Shown piece by piece: positions 42,705 through 51,467 of a stretch of 64,000 nucleotides of DNA. The stretch comes from PALSA-693 sp963729695. Lineage in GTDB: Bacteria > Actinomycetota > Acidimicrobiia > Acidimicrobiales > Palsa-688. Within the stretch, counting starts at the first letter, position 1; each line of letters begins with the position of its first letter. The stretch covers positions 79,549 to 143,548 of the forward strand of contig CAVSOT010000006.1 in assembly GCA_963729695.1 (NCBI GenBank). Reading direction: 5' to 3'. The notes under the pieces were generated by a model. The model was not told where the DNA came from. It worked only from the letters and a program-made list of their open reading frames with translations, and searched no databases. The translations under genes and the position numbers were made by a program.

Positions 42705-42947
42705 TCAGACGACCTGGGGTCCGGGTCGACCCGTATCGACCCGGTCAACCGTTTCCGCTCCCGCCCCGGAAGCGAGCGCATGGCTGAGCAGGGTCAGCGT
42801 GGCGTGGATGAGCCGGCGCAGCCCGTAACCAACAGGAACGCGGACACTGGCTGGCTCGGATGCCTTCTCTGGTCCTCCGACCCGCACCGCCCGAGCCGTC
42901 AGGAAGTCCGCGCCGACGTCATATTCATAACCTTCCAGCCGTAACAC
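42705..42947 (-). CDS. Hypothetical small protein
   Basis: 80 aa from GTG 42947 (MLRLEGYEYDVGADFLTARA). Starts with the same MLR opening and a short beta-like stretch as its downstream neighbour. Spaced 23 bp from it, probably one transcript. No family recognised. Confidence 0.45.
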   Translation of the reverse strand: MLRLEGYEYDVGADFLTARAVRVGGPEKASEPASVRVPVGYGLRRLIHATLTLLSHALASGAGAETVDRVDTGRPGPQVV

Positions 42948-43125
42948 GCTTCATGCCCTCCGGGTCGGAGCTCAGATAGGCCCCGTGCCGCCCCTGGCTC
43001 ATCTCACGTATCACGGTAGGTACGTGCCCTTAACGGCGGCTGAAGACAGCCTTAGGAGAGCCGAAATCCTTGCGGCGATGGAAGTAGGGCGAAATTCACG
43101 GCGCGCCGCACGCCGGACGGTCGTG

Positions 43126-43630
43126 TCACGCCCTGACGAGCTGGTAGATGCCGCTGGCGGTGAGGTACGAGCCCCCGATGCCAAAGCCCCATACGAGCAA
43201 CGTTCGTATGTGCCGATGCAGCCAGGCGTTGAACACTTTGAGCCTGCGGTCGGTGACATCCGGCAACACCAGGTACACGCCTATCGGAATAGCGATGAAA
43301 AGCGTCACGCAGATAGTCAGCACCCGTGCGGTAAACACTGCGCCCACCACCGACGGGTCGGCGTCGGCGACCAGCTTCATGGCGGAGAGATAGAAACAGA
43401 GACGGGGTATATATCACGAGCCCCAAGAGGGCGGCACCACCTGCACCTCCCCGGTGCTGCTTCGGGGGCTTCGGCTCCGACTCCTTTTTCGACGGATTAC
43501 GCCGGCCGGCGACGAACGCGGCGAGCAGCACCGCCACGCCCAGGAGAATATCCAGAGCCGCAGTTGGGCCTCGATGCTGCTTGGGATTCGCGTCCAGAGT
43601 GGCGAGACTGGGATTCGACGCGGCCAGCAT
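43126..43630 (-). pseudogene. GAP/Sap-family membrane protein remnant, N-terminally truncated and frameshifted
   Basis: The first frame (from 43630) gives AALDILLGVAVLLAAFVAGR and GGAALLGLVIYTPSLFLSL. After one extra C near 43385 the next frame continues AMKLVADADPSVVGAVFTAR, IAIPIGVYLVLPDVTDRR and TLLVWGFGIGGSYLTASGIY to the stop at 43126. This is the middle and end of a GAP/Sap (sulfolipid-addressing) type membrane protein. The first ~70 residues are missing because the acyltransferase gene ends 22 bp upstream of the first ATG. The loss of the N-terminus cannot be mended by one base, so this is likely a true remnant. Confidence 0.55.
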
Positions 43631-43651
43631 TGTCCCGGACCCGAGGAGCCG

Positions 43652-45847
43652 TCAGGGAATAAGGCAACCGGCGTAGCCCCGCTGACCCGCCTGCGGGAAG
43701 GCTTCGGCGAGAGCCGAGGCGATCAAGTGGGCGCGCTGGGCCGATCCCAACGAGCTGTAATGGATCCCGTCGGAAATGAACCAACTCGGTTGTACCACTC
43801 CGGCCCAGTTGTAGATCCGCATGTTGGGGTAGCTGGGGCAGGCCTGGACGAGCGCGTTGTCCCACTTCTGCATGTTGCCCTCAGAGTAAGGACCGCTGCC
43901 CAACAGTGACCTCACGTTGACCCACATGACCGGCTGATTACCGATGATGGACATCATCTTCTGAATGCGGGCAGCCACGCCCACGTGAGATCCGACGTAC
44001 ACGTCGGCGGTGTCGTTGGTACCGAGAGCCAACACCCAGCAGCCGTGGTAGCCCTGATCGATCAGCTGCTTGGCCACGTCGTAGGCGTCGGGACCACCGT
44101 CGATCGTCTCGACGATCGAGGTGCCCCCAACGATCTCCAGGTATTGGTTGGTCGCCCCGACCCGGGCGTACTGAGCGTCCAGGCGCTGGGTTGGATCGGG
44201 AAGGTAGTTGGAGGATACGAGGCTCTCAGAGGTGGAGTCCCCGATGTGCACCACGGACCGGCACGACGACATCGTCGCCGAGCCTTGGGGTGGGCCAGGC
44301 GCCGTGGTGGTGGTCACGACCGCGCCGCCGGTCATGCGCTCGGCCTTCGCCCCTTCCGATGCCAGTGGGAAGGTGGCCGGTGGGGCAGTGGCCGATGAGG
44401 CGGTGGCCCGTGGGGCGGTGGCCCGTGGGGTGGTGGCCCGTGGGGCGGTGGCCCGTGGGGCGGTGGCGGTCGGCCCGGGCGTCGGCGGAGCGTTGCTGAC
44501 GACCTCGTGGACGGTGGTCCCACCATCGTTGCCGGAGGCAAAGGGTGTTATGGCGTCGGCGGGCAGGACTCCTCCGAGGAGCAGCGACGTCCCGGCCAGC
44601 AACGCCAACGCCGCGGTCGACGTCACCCAACTCCATCGAGCGGCCACTCGCCGATACCACGGCAGCCCACCTGCGGACTGGACCCGCCCGCCCATCCGGA
44701 TCGGTTCCTCCACGAATCGCCAGGAGAGGGCGGCCACGACCAGAGTTGCCGCTACCTGCAAGCTGGCCCGGGGCAGATCGAATCCCCGCTGTACCGATCG
44801 GGTGGTCAAGACGATGATCGGGTAGTGCCAGAGATAGATCCCGTAGGAACGGACGCCCAACCAGCGAAGAGGGCGCATTCCCAGGTACCGCCCGAGAACG
44901 CTGCCTGGATAGACCACGGCCAGAACGATCGCGGCGGTAGCGAGGGAGAGGATCAGCAGGCCGCCCCGGTAAAGAAACGCCGAGTACTGCGACGTGCGCC
45001 ATATCAGGAGTCCTACGACCACCAGTCCGACAACTCCAACCCCGTCGAGCGCCCGGCGGGTCCCGACGGTGGTATCTGCTCTCCGCCGGCGACTCGGCCA
45101 CATCATGGCCAGCGCCGCCCCTATCAAGAGACCGAACGCGCGGGTATCGGTACCGTCGTAGATCCGGCTGGGGTCGAAACCGGGGTGATACAGCAGGGCC
45201 ATCTCCGCCGCCGAAGCCGCCGCCAGGATCAGCGTGGCGGTGGCCAGCCGAGGCCGCATTCGCGCTCTGCCCCTCTCGGGGATGAAGCGCAACCCGAGGA
45301 GCAGGAGCCAGGGCCATATCAAGTAGAACTGCTCCTCCACGGAGAGCGACCACAAGTGCCCAAGCGGCGAGGGGGGCCCGAACCGGGCGAAATACGAGAC
45401 GTGCTGGACGATGAGCCACCAGTTGCTCATGTACAACGTCGCCGCCACGACGTTGCCGCGCAGGTCTCCCAACTGAGTCCGGTGGAGAAGCGCGACCCAG
45501 GTAATGACCACCGCCAGCATGACGACGAGGGCAGGAAGCAACCGGCGGGCGCGCCGAATCCAGAAGTTGGTCAGGCCGAGGCCCCCGGTCTTGCCCCAGT
45601 GCTCGAGGAGCAGGTCGGTGATCAGATAACCGCTCAGGGTGAAAAACACCCCGACGCCGAGCAGGCCTCCTTGGGCCCATCCCACATTGAGGTGGTAGAC
45701 GATCACGGCCAGGACCGCGATTGCCCGCAGCCCGTCGAGGCCGGCGATATATCGATGTCCTGCTTCGGCTGGTCTAGGCAATCGACCACCCGCGGCACGG
45801 TCCCTGGACTCCTCCGTCGCGGTCCGGACTGGGACGACGGCGACCAC
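43652..45847 (-). CDS. Acyltransferase-3 / SGNH-hydrolase fusion (OafA-type)
   Basis: 731 aa from GTG 45847. Residues 30-390 are an integral membrane acyltransferase-3 domain: IAGLDGLRAIAVLAVIVYHL (catalytic His), GLLGVGVFFTLSGYLITDLL, RRARRLLPALVVML, LGHLWSLSVEEQFYLIWPWL. After an Ala/Thr/Pro repeat linker (about 465-500) comes a periplasmic SGNH domain: VVHIGDSTSESLV (nucleophile Ser), LALGTNDTAD (Asn) and FISDGIHYSSLGSAQ (Asp/His). Such proteins O-acylate cell-surface polysaccharides or peptidoglycan. The linker is coded by a 15-bp tandem repeat. Confidence 0.9.
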   Translation of the reverse strand: MVAVVPVRTATEESRDRAAGGRLPRPAEAGHRYIAGLDGLRAIAVLAVIVYHLNVGWAQGGLLGVGVFFTLSGYLITDLLLEHWGKTGGLGLTNFWIRRARRLLPALVVMLAVVITWVALLHRTQLGDLRGNVVAATLYMSNWWLIVQHVSYFARFGPPSPLGHLWSLSVEEQFYLIWPWLLLLGLRFIPERGRARMRPRLATATLILAAASAAEMALLYHPGFDPSRIYDGTDTRAFGLLIGAALAMMWPSRRRRADTTVGTRRALDGVGVVGLVVVGLLIWRTSQYSAFLYRGGLLILSLATAAIVLAVVYPGSVLGRYLGMRPLRWLGVRSYGIYLWHYPIIVLTTRSVQRGFDLPRASLQVAATLVVAALSWRFVEEPIRMGGRVQSAGGLPWYRRVAARWSWVTSTAALALLAGTSLLLGGVLPADAITPFASGNDGGTTVHEVVSNAPPTPGPTATAPRATAPRATTPRATAPRATASSATAPPATFPLASEGAKAERMTGGAVVTTTTAPGPPQGSATMSSCRSVVHIGDSTSESLVSSNYLPDPTQRLDAQYARVGATNQYLEIVGGTSIVETIDGGPDAYDVAKQLIDQGYHGCWVLALGTNDTADVYVGSHVGVAARIQKMMSIIGNQPVMWVNVRSLLGSGPYSEGNMQKWDNALVQACPSYPNMRIYNWAGVVQPSWFISDGIHYSSLGSAQRAHLIASALAEAFPQAGQRGYAGCLIP
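44372..44469. repeat. 15-bp tandem repeat coding an ATAPR linker
   Basis: GTGGCCCGTGGGGCG and variants repeat about six times inside the acyltransferase gene, giving ATAPR/ATTPR/ATASS units between the membrane and SGNH domains. Repeat number could vary and change linker length. Confidence 0.8.
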
Positions 45848-46495
45848 CGATGACCAGACGCGGGTGCGTCATCGCGCTGGTTCGAACGGCCCCAGCGCCG
45901 CGTCGCTCCTTCCGATGCTGCTCACCCACCACGACGAATACCGTAGCAACCTGATCTGGTCTGGAACTGGGAGAACGCCCACCCTCGAGCGTCGACGACC
46001 ACCCGCGGCCAACCCGCCGGTGGGGCTCGTACACCCTAATCTCCCCGGGCTTCACGCTCCCAGTCTCTGAGAGCGTGTCGCCGAAGTCGCCTGCCCTCAC
46101 GACTCCAGGGGCGACATCACCTCGCGTTCATAGCCCTCGAATAGGTATGGAGCAACTTTGACGTGTTTGTGGGGGTTTCGCCGCTCACTACCCAGCCCCC
46201 GGCCGTTTGGGTCGTTGCGGGCCGTGCGCGTGGCGGCAGGGTTTCCAGGCGCAACCGGATGGGCGGCGATGTCCTGGTCCTGCAGGTCCCGAAGGGCGCG
46301 CAAGGCCCGGGCCAGAGGAGACTCCTCCTCCTTTCGCCACGCACCCTTTCCCCGACCGTGCCGTGCCAACGCAGGCCCCTCCCCGTCCTCGCTGAGTTGT
46401 TCTTAGTTATCCACCAGTTTTCCCCAGCTCCGCGCTGTCGGCAAACCGGGACCGCCGCACGGAGACAACCCGCCTCTCCCGACCGGGCGCTTACC
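45848..46495. other. 648-bp gap upstream of bioB, no confident gene
   Basis: Contains a 90-codon minus-strand frame (46097-46369) that is basic and without recognisable motifs; it could be a small gene. An AT-rich patch around 46394-46428 includes TTATCCACC (46407-46415), one mismatch from a DnaA box; a bioB promoter in this patch is more likely than an origin. Confidence 0.35.
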
Positions 46496-47515
46496 ATGCT
46501 CTCCGTGCTGTCTGACACCATGCTCCAGGAGATCGGGGCCGCTCGCGAGCGGCTGCTCAGCGAGGGGCGCCACCTCGACCCCGAAGCCCTGGGCCGGCTG
46601 GCGGTCCTGCCAGACGTCCTTGTCCCTTCACTGGCTGCCCTGGCGCACGAGGTCCGCCTCCAGTGGTGCGGGGAGACGGTAGAAGTGGAGGGCATCCTCT
46701 CCGCCAAGACGGGTGGCTGTCCGGAGGACTGCCAGTTCTGCGCCCAGTCCTCCCGGTTCGACACCCCCGTCCTGGCTACGCCCTTCCTCGACACGGACCA
46801 GGTCCTGGCCGCGGCTCGGGAGACGCAGGCCATCGGGGCCAGCGAGTTCTGCCTCGTGCTGGCGGTACGAGGCCCCGACGAGCGCGCCATGCGGCGGCTA
46901 CTCGACCTGGTACCGGTGATCCACCGGGAGACGGGGCTCAACGTCGCCGTATCCGCCGGGCTCCTCGGCGCGGACCAGGCCGAACGTCTCGCCGCGGGCG
47001 GCGTGCATCGGTACAACCACAACCTGGAGACAGCCCGGTCGTTCTTCCCACAGGTCGCCACCACCCATTCGTGGGACGAGCGCTACGAAACCTGCCAGCT
47101 GGTCAAGGCAAACGGGATGGAGCTGTGCTGCGGGGTCCTGCTCGGAATGGGTGAGACCGACGCCCAGCGCCTCGAGCTCATCGGTCAGCTCGCCGCCCTT
47201 GACCCTGACGAGGTGCCGGTCAACTTTCTCGATCCGCGGCCGGGAACGCCCCTCGCCATCCGCAAACCCGTACAACCCCTGGAGGCGATCCGCTGGATCG
47301 CCCTTTTCCGGTTGGGCCTTCCCCGAGTAATCCTCCGCTACGCAGGCGGCAGGGAGATCACCCTTGGCGAGCTCCAGGCCATGGGGATGACGTCGGGAAT
47401 CAACGCCCTGATCGTCGGCAACTACCTCACGACACTGGGTCGGAGTCCTGACGAGGACCTGCGGATGCTTCGTGACCTCCGCCTGCCGATCGGGGCTCTC
47501 TCGAAGGCGTTGTGA
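46496..47515 (+). CDS. bioB: Biotin synthase
   Basis: Radical-SAM enzyme that inserts sulfur into dethiobiotin. 339 aa from ATG 46496; a second ATG at 46520 is possible. The CxxxCxxC cluster is in KTGGCPEDCQFCAQSSRFD. Further signatures: SAGLLGADQAERLAAGGVHR, YNHNLETARSFFPQVATTHS, CCGVLLGMGETDAQRLELIG, VPVNFLDPRPGTPLA and ILRYAGGREITLGELQAMGM (auxiliary-cluster Arg). The longer open frame from 46163 has no support. Stop overlaps the bsaP start by 4 bp. No other biotin genes are in the window. Confidence 0.95.
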   Translation: MLSVLSDTMLQEIGAARERLLSEGRHLDPEALGRLAVLPDVLVPSLAALAHEVRLQWCGETVEVEGILSAKTGGCPEDCQFCAQSSRFDTPVLATPFLDTDQVLAAARETQAIGASEFCLVLAVRGPDERAMRRLLDLVPVIHRETGLNVAVSAGLLGADQAERLAAGGVHRYNHNLETARSFFPQVATTHSWDERYETCQLVKANGMELCCGVLLGMGETDAQRLELIGQLAALDPDEVPVNFLDPRPGTPLAIRKPVQPLEAIRWIALFRLGLPRVILRYAGGREITLGELQAMGMTSGINALIVGNYLTTLGRSPDEDLRMLRDLRLPIGALSKAL

Positions 47516-47703
47516 ACGCGTCCTACTGCGAAGGCTGCGGCCGGCCTGTTGGCGACTGCCCCTCGGGTGGTGACTGTCGGGGCCGCTTCGAACCGCCCCG
47601 GTACTGCCCAGCGTGTGGGCGCCGACTGCGGGTTCTGGTCTCGCCGACAAGATGGACCGCGACCTGTCGCGAGCATGGTGCGGTGGGAGGGCCCGCCGAC
47701 TGA
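47512..47703 (+). CDS. bsaP: Biotin synthase auxiliary protein BsaP
   Basis: 63 aa, GTG 47512 overlapping the bioB stop. Seven cysteines and a His in a conserved layout: YCEGCGRPVGDC, then FEPPRYCPACGRRLRVLVSP and TATCREHG. This matches the small Cys-rich protein encoded behind actinobacterial bioB, which is proposed to help BioB regain its auxiliary iron-sulfur cluster. The EPPRYCPxCxRRxxVxVxPxxW core is diagnostic. Confidence 0.82.
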   Translation: MNASYCEGCGRPVGDCPSGGDCRGRFEPPRYCPACGRRLRVLVSPTRWTATCREHGAVGGPAD

Positions 47704-47805
47704 GTCGTGGCCCAGAGGACCATGGCCGGGCGGTTACCCGTGCCTCCGCGATACCGACGCAGCCCGCCGCCGACCGCGGCGGCAATCCTCGGTAGCGTCG
47801 GCCCG

Positions 47806-48255
47806 GTGCGCGCCCTGGTCCAGCGAGTCGCTTCTGCCGCGGTGGGTGTCGGCGACGAGATCGTCGGCGCCATCGGCTCGGGGCTCTGCGTCTTCATCGG
47901 CGTCACCCACCTCGATGACGCCGCCTTGGCCGAGCACATGGCCCGCCGCCTGTGGACGTTGCGGATCTTCGCCGACGAGCAGGGCCGGACGAACCGCTCC
48001 GCGGCGGACCTGCAACTGGAGATGCTCGTGGTGAGCCAGTTCACGCTCTATGCCGACGCGGCCCGCGGGCGGCGACCGTCGTTCGTGCGGGCCGCCCCAT
48101 CCGAGCAGGCCGAACCGCTGGTCGCTTCGGTGGCGACCGCCCTGCGCGCCCTGGGCGCCAAGGTGGCAACGGGACGCTTCGGGGCCACCATGCAGGTGAC
48201 CCTGATCAACGACGGCCCCTTTACTCTTCTTCTCGATAGCGAGGATCGGCGGTAG
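47806..48255 (+). CDS. dtd: D-aminoacyl-tRNA deacylase
   Basis: Removes D-amino acids from mischarged tRNA. GTG 47806 gives VRALVQRVASAAVGVG, the canonical N-terminus, and 149 aa. Catalytic motifs: LVVSQFTLYADAARGRRPSF (SQxTLY) and LINDGPFTLLLDS (the GP motif region, here NDGPFT). The upstream frame to 47707 is not needed. Homodimeric, cytosolic. Confidence 0.93.
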   Translation: MRALVQRVASAAVGVGDEIVGAIGSGLCVFIGVTHLDDAALAEHMARRLWTLRIFADEQGRTNRSAADLQLEMLVVSQFTLYADAARGRRPSFVRAAPSEQAEPLVASVATALRALGAKVATGRFGATMQVTLINDGPFTLLLDSEDRR

Positions 48256-48277
48256 CCGTGCGCCCGCCGCCAGAAGC

Positions 48278-48694
48278 ATGCTGCTCGTAGACGGGGCCAA
48301 CGTGGTGGGCTCCCGCCCCAACGGATGGTGGAGAGACCGGGCTGGAGCGGCGCGTGCGCTCGTCGACCGCCTCGGCGCCGCGGTGGCGGCCGGGGTGTTC
48401 GACGAGCAGGTGGTGATCGTGCTCGAGGGCGCCGCTCGAGCGGGCGTGCCTGAGGGTGTGACCGACGGCGTCCAGGTTGTCCACGCCGTGGCATCAGGCG
48501 ACGACGCGATCGTGGGGTTGGCGAGTCGCGGGAGTGATCAGGTGGTGGTGGTCTCTGCGGATCGAGAGTTGGGACGCCGGGTGGAGCGCCTGAGCGCCCG
48601 GATCGTTGGGCCCCGGTGGCTGCTCGCTCAGCTGCCTGGCGACACTGGGCCGACCGGGGACGCGGCGCCGGGCTGGAATACTGGCGGGTCATGA
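48278..48694 (+). CDS. NYN/PIN-like domain protein
   Basis: 138 aa. MLLVDGANVVGSRPNGWW opens like YacP/NYN nuclease domains, with the first acidic residue in LVDGAN. GSDQVVVVSADRELGRRVER carries the second acidic SADRE motif, and RIVGPRWLLAQL ends the domain. Probably a metal-dependent RNase or nucleic-acid-binding relative; activity unproven. ATGA overlap with the next gene. Confidence 0.6.
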   Translation: MLLVDGANVVGSRPNGWWRDRAGAARALVDRLGAAVAAGVFDEQVVIVLEGAARAGVPEGVTDGVQVVHAVASGDDAIVGLASRGSDQVVVVSADRELGRRVERLSARIVGPRWLLAQLPGDTGPTGDAAPGWNTGGS

Positions 48695-48999
48695 TTGCCG
48701 CCTTCTCGATCACACCCCTCGGCGGGGGCGAGTCCGTCGGCGCCCAGGTCGCCGAAGCGGTTCGTCTGGTACGAGCCAGCGGACTGCCGAACGAGACGAA
48801 TGCCATGTTCACCAACGTCGAAGGCGACTGGAACGACGTCATGCCCCTGATCAAGCGGTGCGTGGACAAGATCCTTGAAGCCGCTCCTCGCGTCAGCGTG
48901 GTCATCAAGATCGACGACCGTCCCAACGTCAGCGACGGTTTGCAGAGCAAGGTCGCATCGGTCGAGCACAGTCTCGAAGCAACGAGCGAAGAGCCCTAG
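48691..48999 (+). CDS. Thiamine-binding protein, MTH1187/YkoF type
   Basis: 102 aa from ATG 48691, which overlaps the previous stop. MIAAFSITPLGGGESVGAQV, NETNAMFTNVEGDWNDVMPL and VSVVIKIDDRPNV match the MTH1187/YqgV family, small ferredoxin-like-fold proteins that bind thiamine or a related pyrimidine. A perfect short dyad GTGGGG-CTCG-CCCCAC follows the stop (49005-49020). Confidence 0.85.
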   Translation: MIAAFSITPLGGGESVGAQVAEAVRLVRASGLPNETNAMFTNVEGDWNDVMPLIKRCVDKILEAAPRVSVVIKIDDRPNVSDGLQSKVASVEHSLEATSEEP

Positions 49000-49020
49000 G
49001 GGCGGTGGGGCTCGCCCCAC

Positions 49021-49088
49021 GCACCACGCACCACGCACCACGCACCACGCACCGGACGCACCGGAGCACCCGGAGCACCCGGAGCACC
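49021..49088. repeat. Two adjacent tandem repeats (7 bp and 9 bp)
   Basis: GCACCAC repeats four to five times (49021-49052), followed after a few bases by CGGAGCACC three times (49062-49088), between convergent genes. Simple-sequence expansion. Confidence 0.8.
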
Positions 49089-49101
49089 CGGAGCTACCCG
49101 G

Positions 49102-50097
49102 CTACGGCCCCTTCGAGGCGGCGCCGTCGAGGACGCCATCGATCCATGTGGCCGTGCGGCGGAGCGCCAACTCGGCTAGCGGCGTCGTCATATTGGTGAA
49201 GGCGTGGGCGCCTTCCGGCCACACATCGAGGTCGACGTCGCCCCCGGCCGATTGCCAACGCCCGGCCATGAACCGGGTGTCGTCGAGAAAGGGATCCAGA
49301 GCCCCCACCGTGAACAGGGCCGGCGGCAATCCTCGGAGATCCGCGTAGAGCGGCGACAGCGCGGGATCCCGGCGCGCCTCCATGTCGATCCTGTGGACGG
49401 CCAGACCGATCATCCCGAAGACCAGGCTCCGCGGTAGTGAAGGTGTCGAATCGGTGCTGGCGCGGGCGCTCGGGGTCATCGATAGATCGAACGGCCCGCA
49501 GTCCAGAAGGACGCCCGCCACCCGGGTGAAGGCCGGATGCTCCCTGTCACGCAAGCGCAGCAGCATGGATGCGGCCAGGCAGGCTCCGGCCGAGATGCCA
49601 CCCACCAGCAGCGTCGAGGTACCGAAGCGGGGCGCCAACTCCCGGTCGGCCCAGAGGGCGACCGCCACGCAGTCCTCCACCTGATCGGGAATCGAGACCT
49701 CGGGTGCCAGCCGGTACTCCGGGCTTAGGATGGCGATGCCACAGTCCTGCGCCAATCGGGCGTTGACGGCCAGATCGTCCTCGGGGGACCCCGTGGCAAA
49801 GCCGCCCCCGTGCATCCGAACGAGCACACCGGCAGCGGCGCCCTCCGGTCCGAGCACCTGCACCCGTAGCTGACCCCCGGGTACGGAGATGATCACATCC
49901 TCTGGGGCCAGCCCCAAACGGCCGGCGGGCGGCGGACCCTTGGCCCGTAGGGCCGCCAACCCCTGCGGATCAGCCGGGTCGATCAGCGGAACCTCCGTCA
50001 GCAAGGCGTTGATCCGTCGCTGAGCCCGCAACACGGCCGGATCGATTCCGCTCACGGTTGGGTCGGTGGGGTGGAACGTGGGCATCCAAGGACTCAC
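49102..50097 (-). CDS. Alpha/beta hydrolase, hormone-sensitive-lipase type
   Basis: 331 aa esterase. The oxyanion motif VRMHGGGFATGS (HGGG), nucleophile LLVGGISAGACLAASML (GxSxG), acid region TVGALDPFLDDT and catalytic His in PEGAHAFTNM are all present. Soluble, no signal peptide. Starts at GTG 50097 (or ATG 50085). Substrate probably a short-chain ester or lactone. Confidence 0.88.
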   Translation of the reverse strand: MSPWMPTFHPTDPTVSGIDPAVLRAQRRINALLTEVPLIDPADPQGLAALRAKGPPPAGRLGLAPEDVIISVPGGQLRVQVLGPEGAAAGVLVRMHGGGFATGSPEDDLAVNARLAQDCGIAILSPEYRLAPEVSIPDQVEDCVAVALWADRELAPRFGTSTLLVGGISAGACLAASMLLRLRDREHPAFTRVAGVLLDCGPFDLSMTPSARASTDSTPSLPRSLVFGMIGLAVHRIDMEARRDPALSPLYADLRGLPPALFTVGALDPFLDDTRFMAGRWQSAGGDVDLDVWPEGAHAFTNMTTPLAELALRRTATWIDGVLDGAASKGP

Positions 50098-50207
50098 GGC
50101 CAGAACCCTGTCTCCAGCCTCGGTGAGCAGCTGCTCACTATAATCAGGACCTACTATTTGTCGCTCCCGCCGAGCCAGGGCGAGGAGGTCGCCGAAGGAG
50201 GGAAAAC

Positions 50208-51377
50208 ATGGTGCTTGCCGATACCGGGCTCCGGATCATCGATGCCGATACCCACTTGACCGAGCCGACCGACCTGTGGACCGCCCGCTTGCCGGAGCGA
50301 TTCCGCGACGAGGCCCCTCAGGTACGTTTCCACGAGCCCACTGGCACCTGGCGCTGGCAGATCGGTGATCGCTGGTGCACCATGGTCGGCAACTACAGCG
50401 TTGCCGGGTGGCGAGAGCTCTATCCGTCCTGCCCGCCGACCCTCGAGGAAGCGGATCCGGCGTGCTACGACGCCAAGGCCCGATTGGCCCTCATGGACTC
50501 CGAAGGCATTTACGCCCAAGTGCTGTACCCCAACGTCATCGCCTTCGAAGGGCACGCGTTCATCGCCCTCAAAGACGACGCCTTGAAGCTGGCCTGCGTC
50601 CAGACCTACAACGACTACCAGTCGGAGTTCGCATCCGAGGCCCCGGATCGGTTCATCCTCTTGTCGATGCTCCCCTTCTGGGACCTCGACGCCTCGCTGG
50701 TCGAGTTACAGCGCTGTTACGCCCTGGGCCACAAGGGGATTCTGTGGGCGTCCACCCTCGAAAAGCACGGTCTTCCGGAATTCATGGATCCCCATTGGGA
50801 TCGTCTCTACGCCATGGCCCAAGACATGGGCATGTCGATCAACTTCCATGTCGGCGTGGGCAACACGTCCGAGGAGATCGAGCTGGCCACCAACCGCACA
50901 GGCTACGACCCGGCGTTCCACGCAGCCCGCTCGTCGATCGGGCACATCAGTCACTCGCGGACTATTGGATTCCTACTGACGAGCGGGCTCTGTGAGCGAT
51001 TCCCCCGGCTCGATTTCGTGTCGGTCGAAAGCGGGTTCGGCTACATCCCCTTCCTCCTGGACAGCCTCGACTGGCAGTGGAACAACCTTGGCGCTCGGGA
51101 CCTGTACCCCAACCGGTTGATGCCGAGCGAGTACTTCATGCGTCAGGTGTACTCCATGTTCTGGCACGAACACTCGTCGCTGGAGCTCCTGCCCAAGTAT
51201 CAGGACAACGTGATGTTCGAGTCCGACTTTCCTCACCCGACGAGTCTTTCCCCAGGACCGGCAAGCTATGCGCCGTCTCCGTCGGAAGTCATCCGCCGGG
51301 ATACGGCGATCGTCGGGGAAGAAGTGATGCGCAAGGTGCTACAGGACAACGCTGTGCGCGTCTACCACCTCGACTGA
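50208..51377 (+). CDS. Amidohydrolase-2 family protein
   Basis: 389 aa metal-dependent TIM barrel. ATG 50208 follows GGAGGGAAAAC. Metal ligands: LRIIDADTHLTEPTDLW (DxH near residue 13), INFHVGVGN and the late Asp in VMFESDFPHPTSL. Members decarboxylate or hydrolyse aromatic and alicyclic ring products. Beside the acyl-CoA ligase, P450 and Rieske genes a catabolic role is likely; substrate unknown. Confidence 0.87.
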   Translation: MVLADTGLRIIDADTHLTEPTDLWTARLPERFRDEAPQVRFHEPTGTWRWQIGDRWCTMVGNYSVAGWRELYPSCPPTLEEADPACYDAKARLALMDSEGIYAQVLYPNVIAFEGHAFIALKDDALKLACVQTYNDYQSEFASEAPDRFILLSMLPFWDLDASLVELQRCYALGHKGILWASTLEKHGLPEFMDPHWDRLYAMAQDMGMSINFHVGVGNTSEEIELATNRTGYDPAFHAARSSIGHISHSRTIGFLLTSGLCERFPRLDFVSVESGFGYIPFLLDSLDWQWNNLGARDLYPNRLMPSEYFMRQVYSMFWHEHSSLELLPKYQDNVMFESDFPHPTSLSPGPASYAPSPSEVIRRDTAIVGEEVMRKVLQDNAVRVYHLD

Positions 51378-51467
51378 TCACCACCTGGAGTCGCCGCTGG
51401 GCCGGCCCCACCCGGTCCGCTGACGAAGCCGGCCCAGCGCGACCCGGCTTCAGCCCGTGCGTTCAGG

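Noticed and set aside
46407..46415. DnaA-box-like TTATCCACC
   Set aside because: A single site with one mismatch, no cluster, and no replication genes nearby; more likely part of a promoter patch upstream of bioB.
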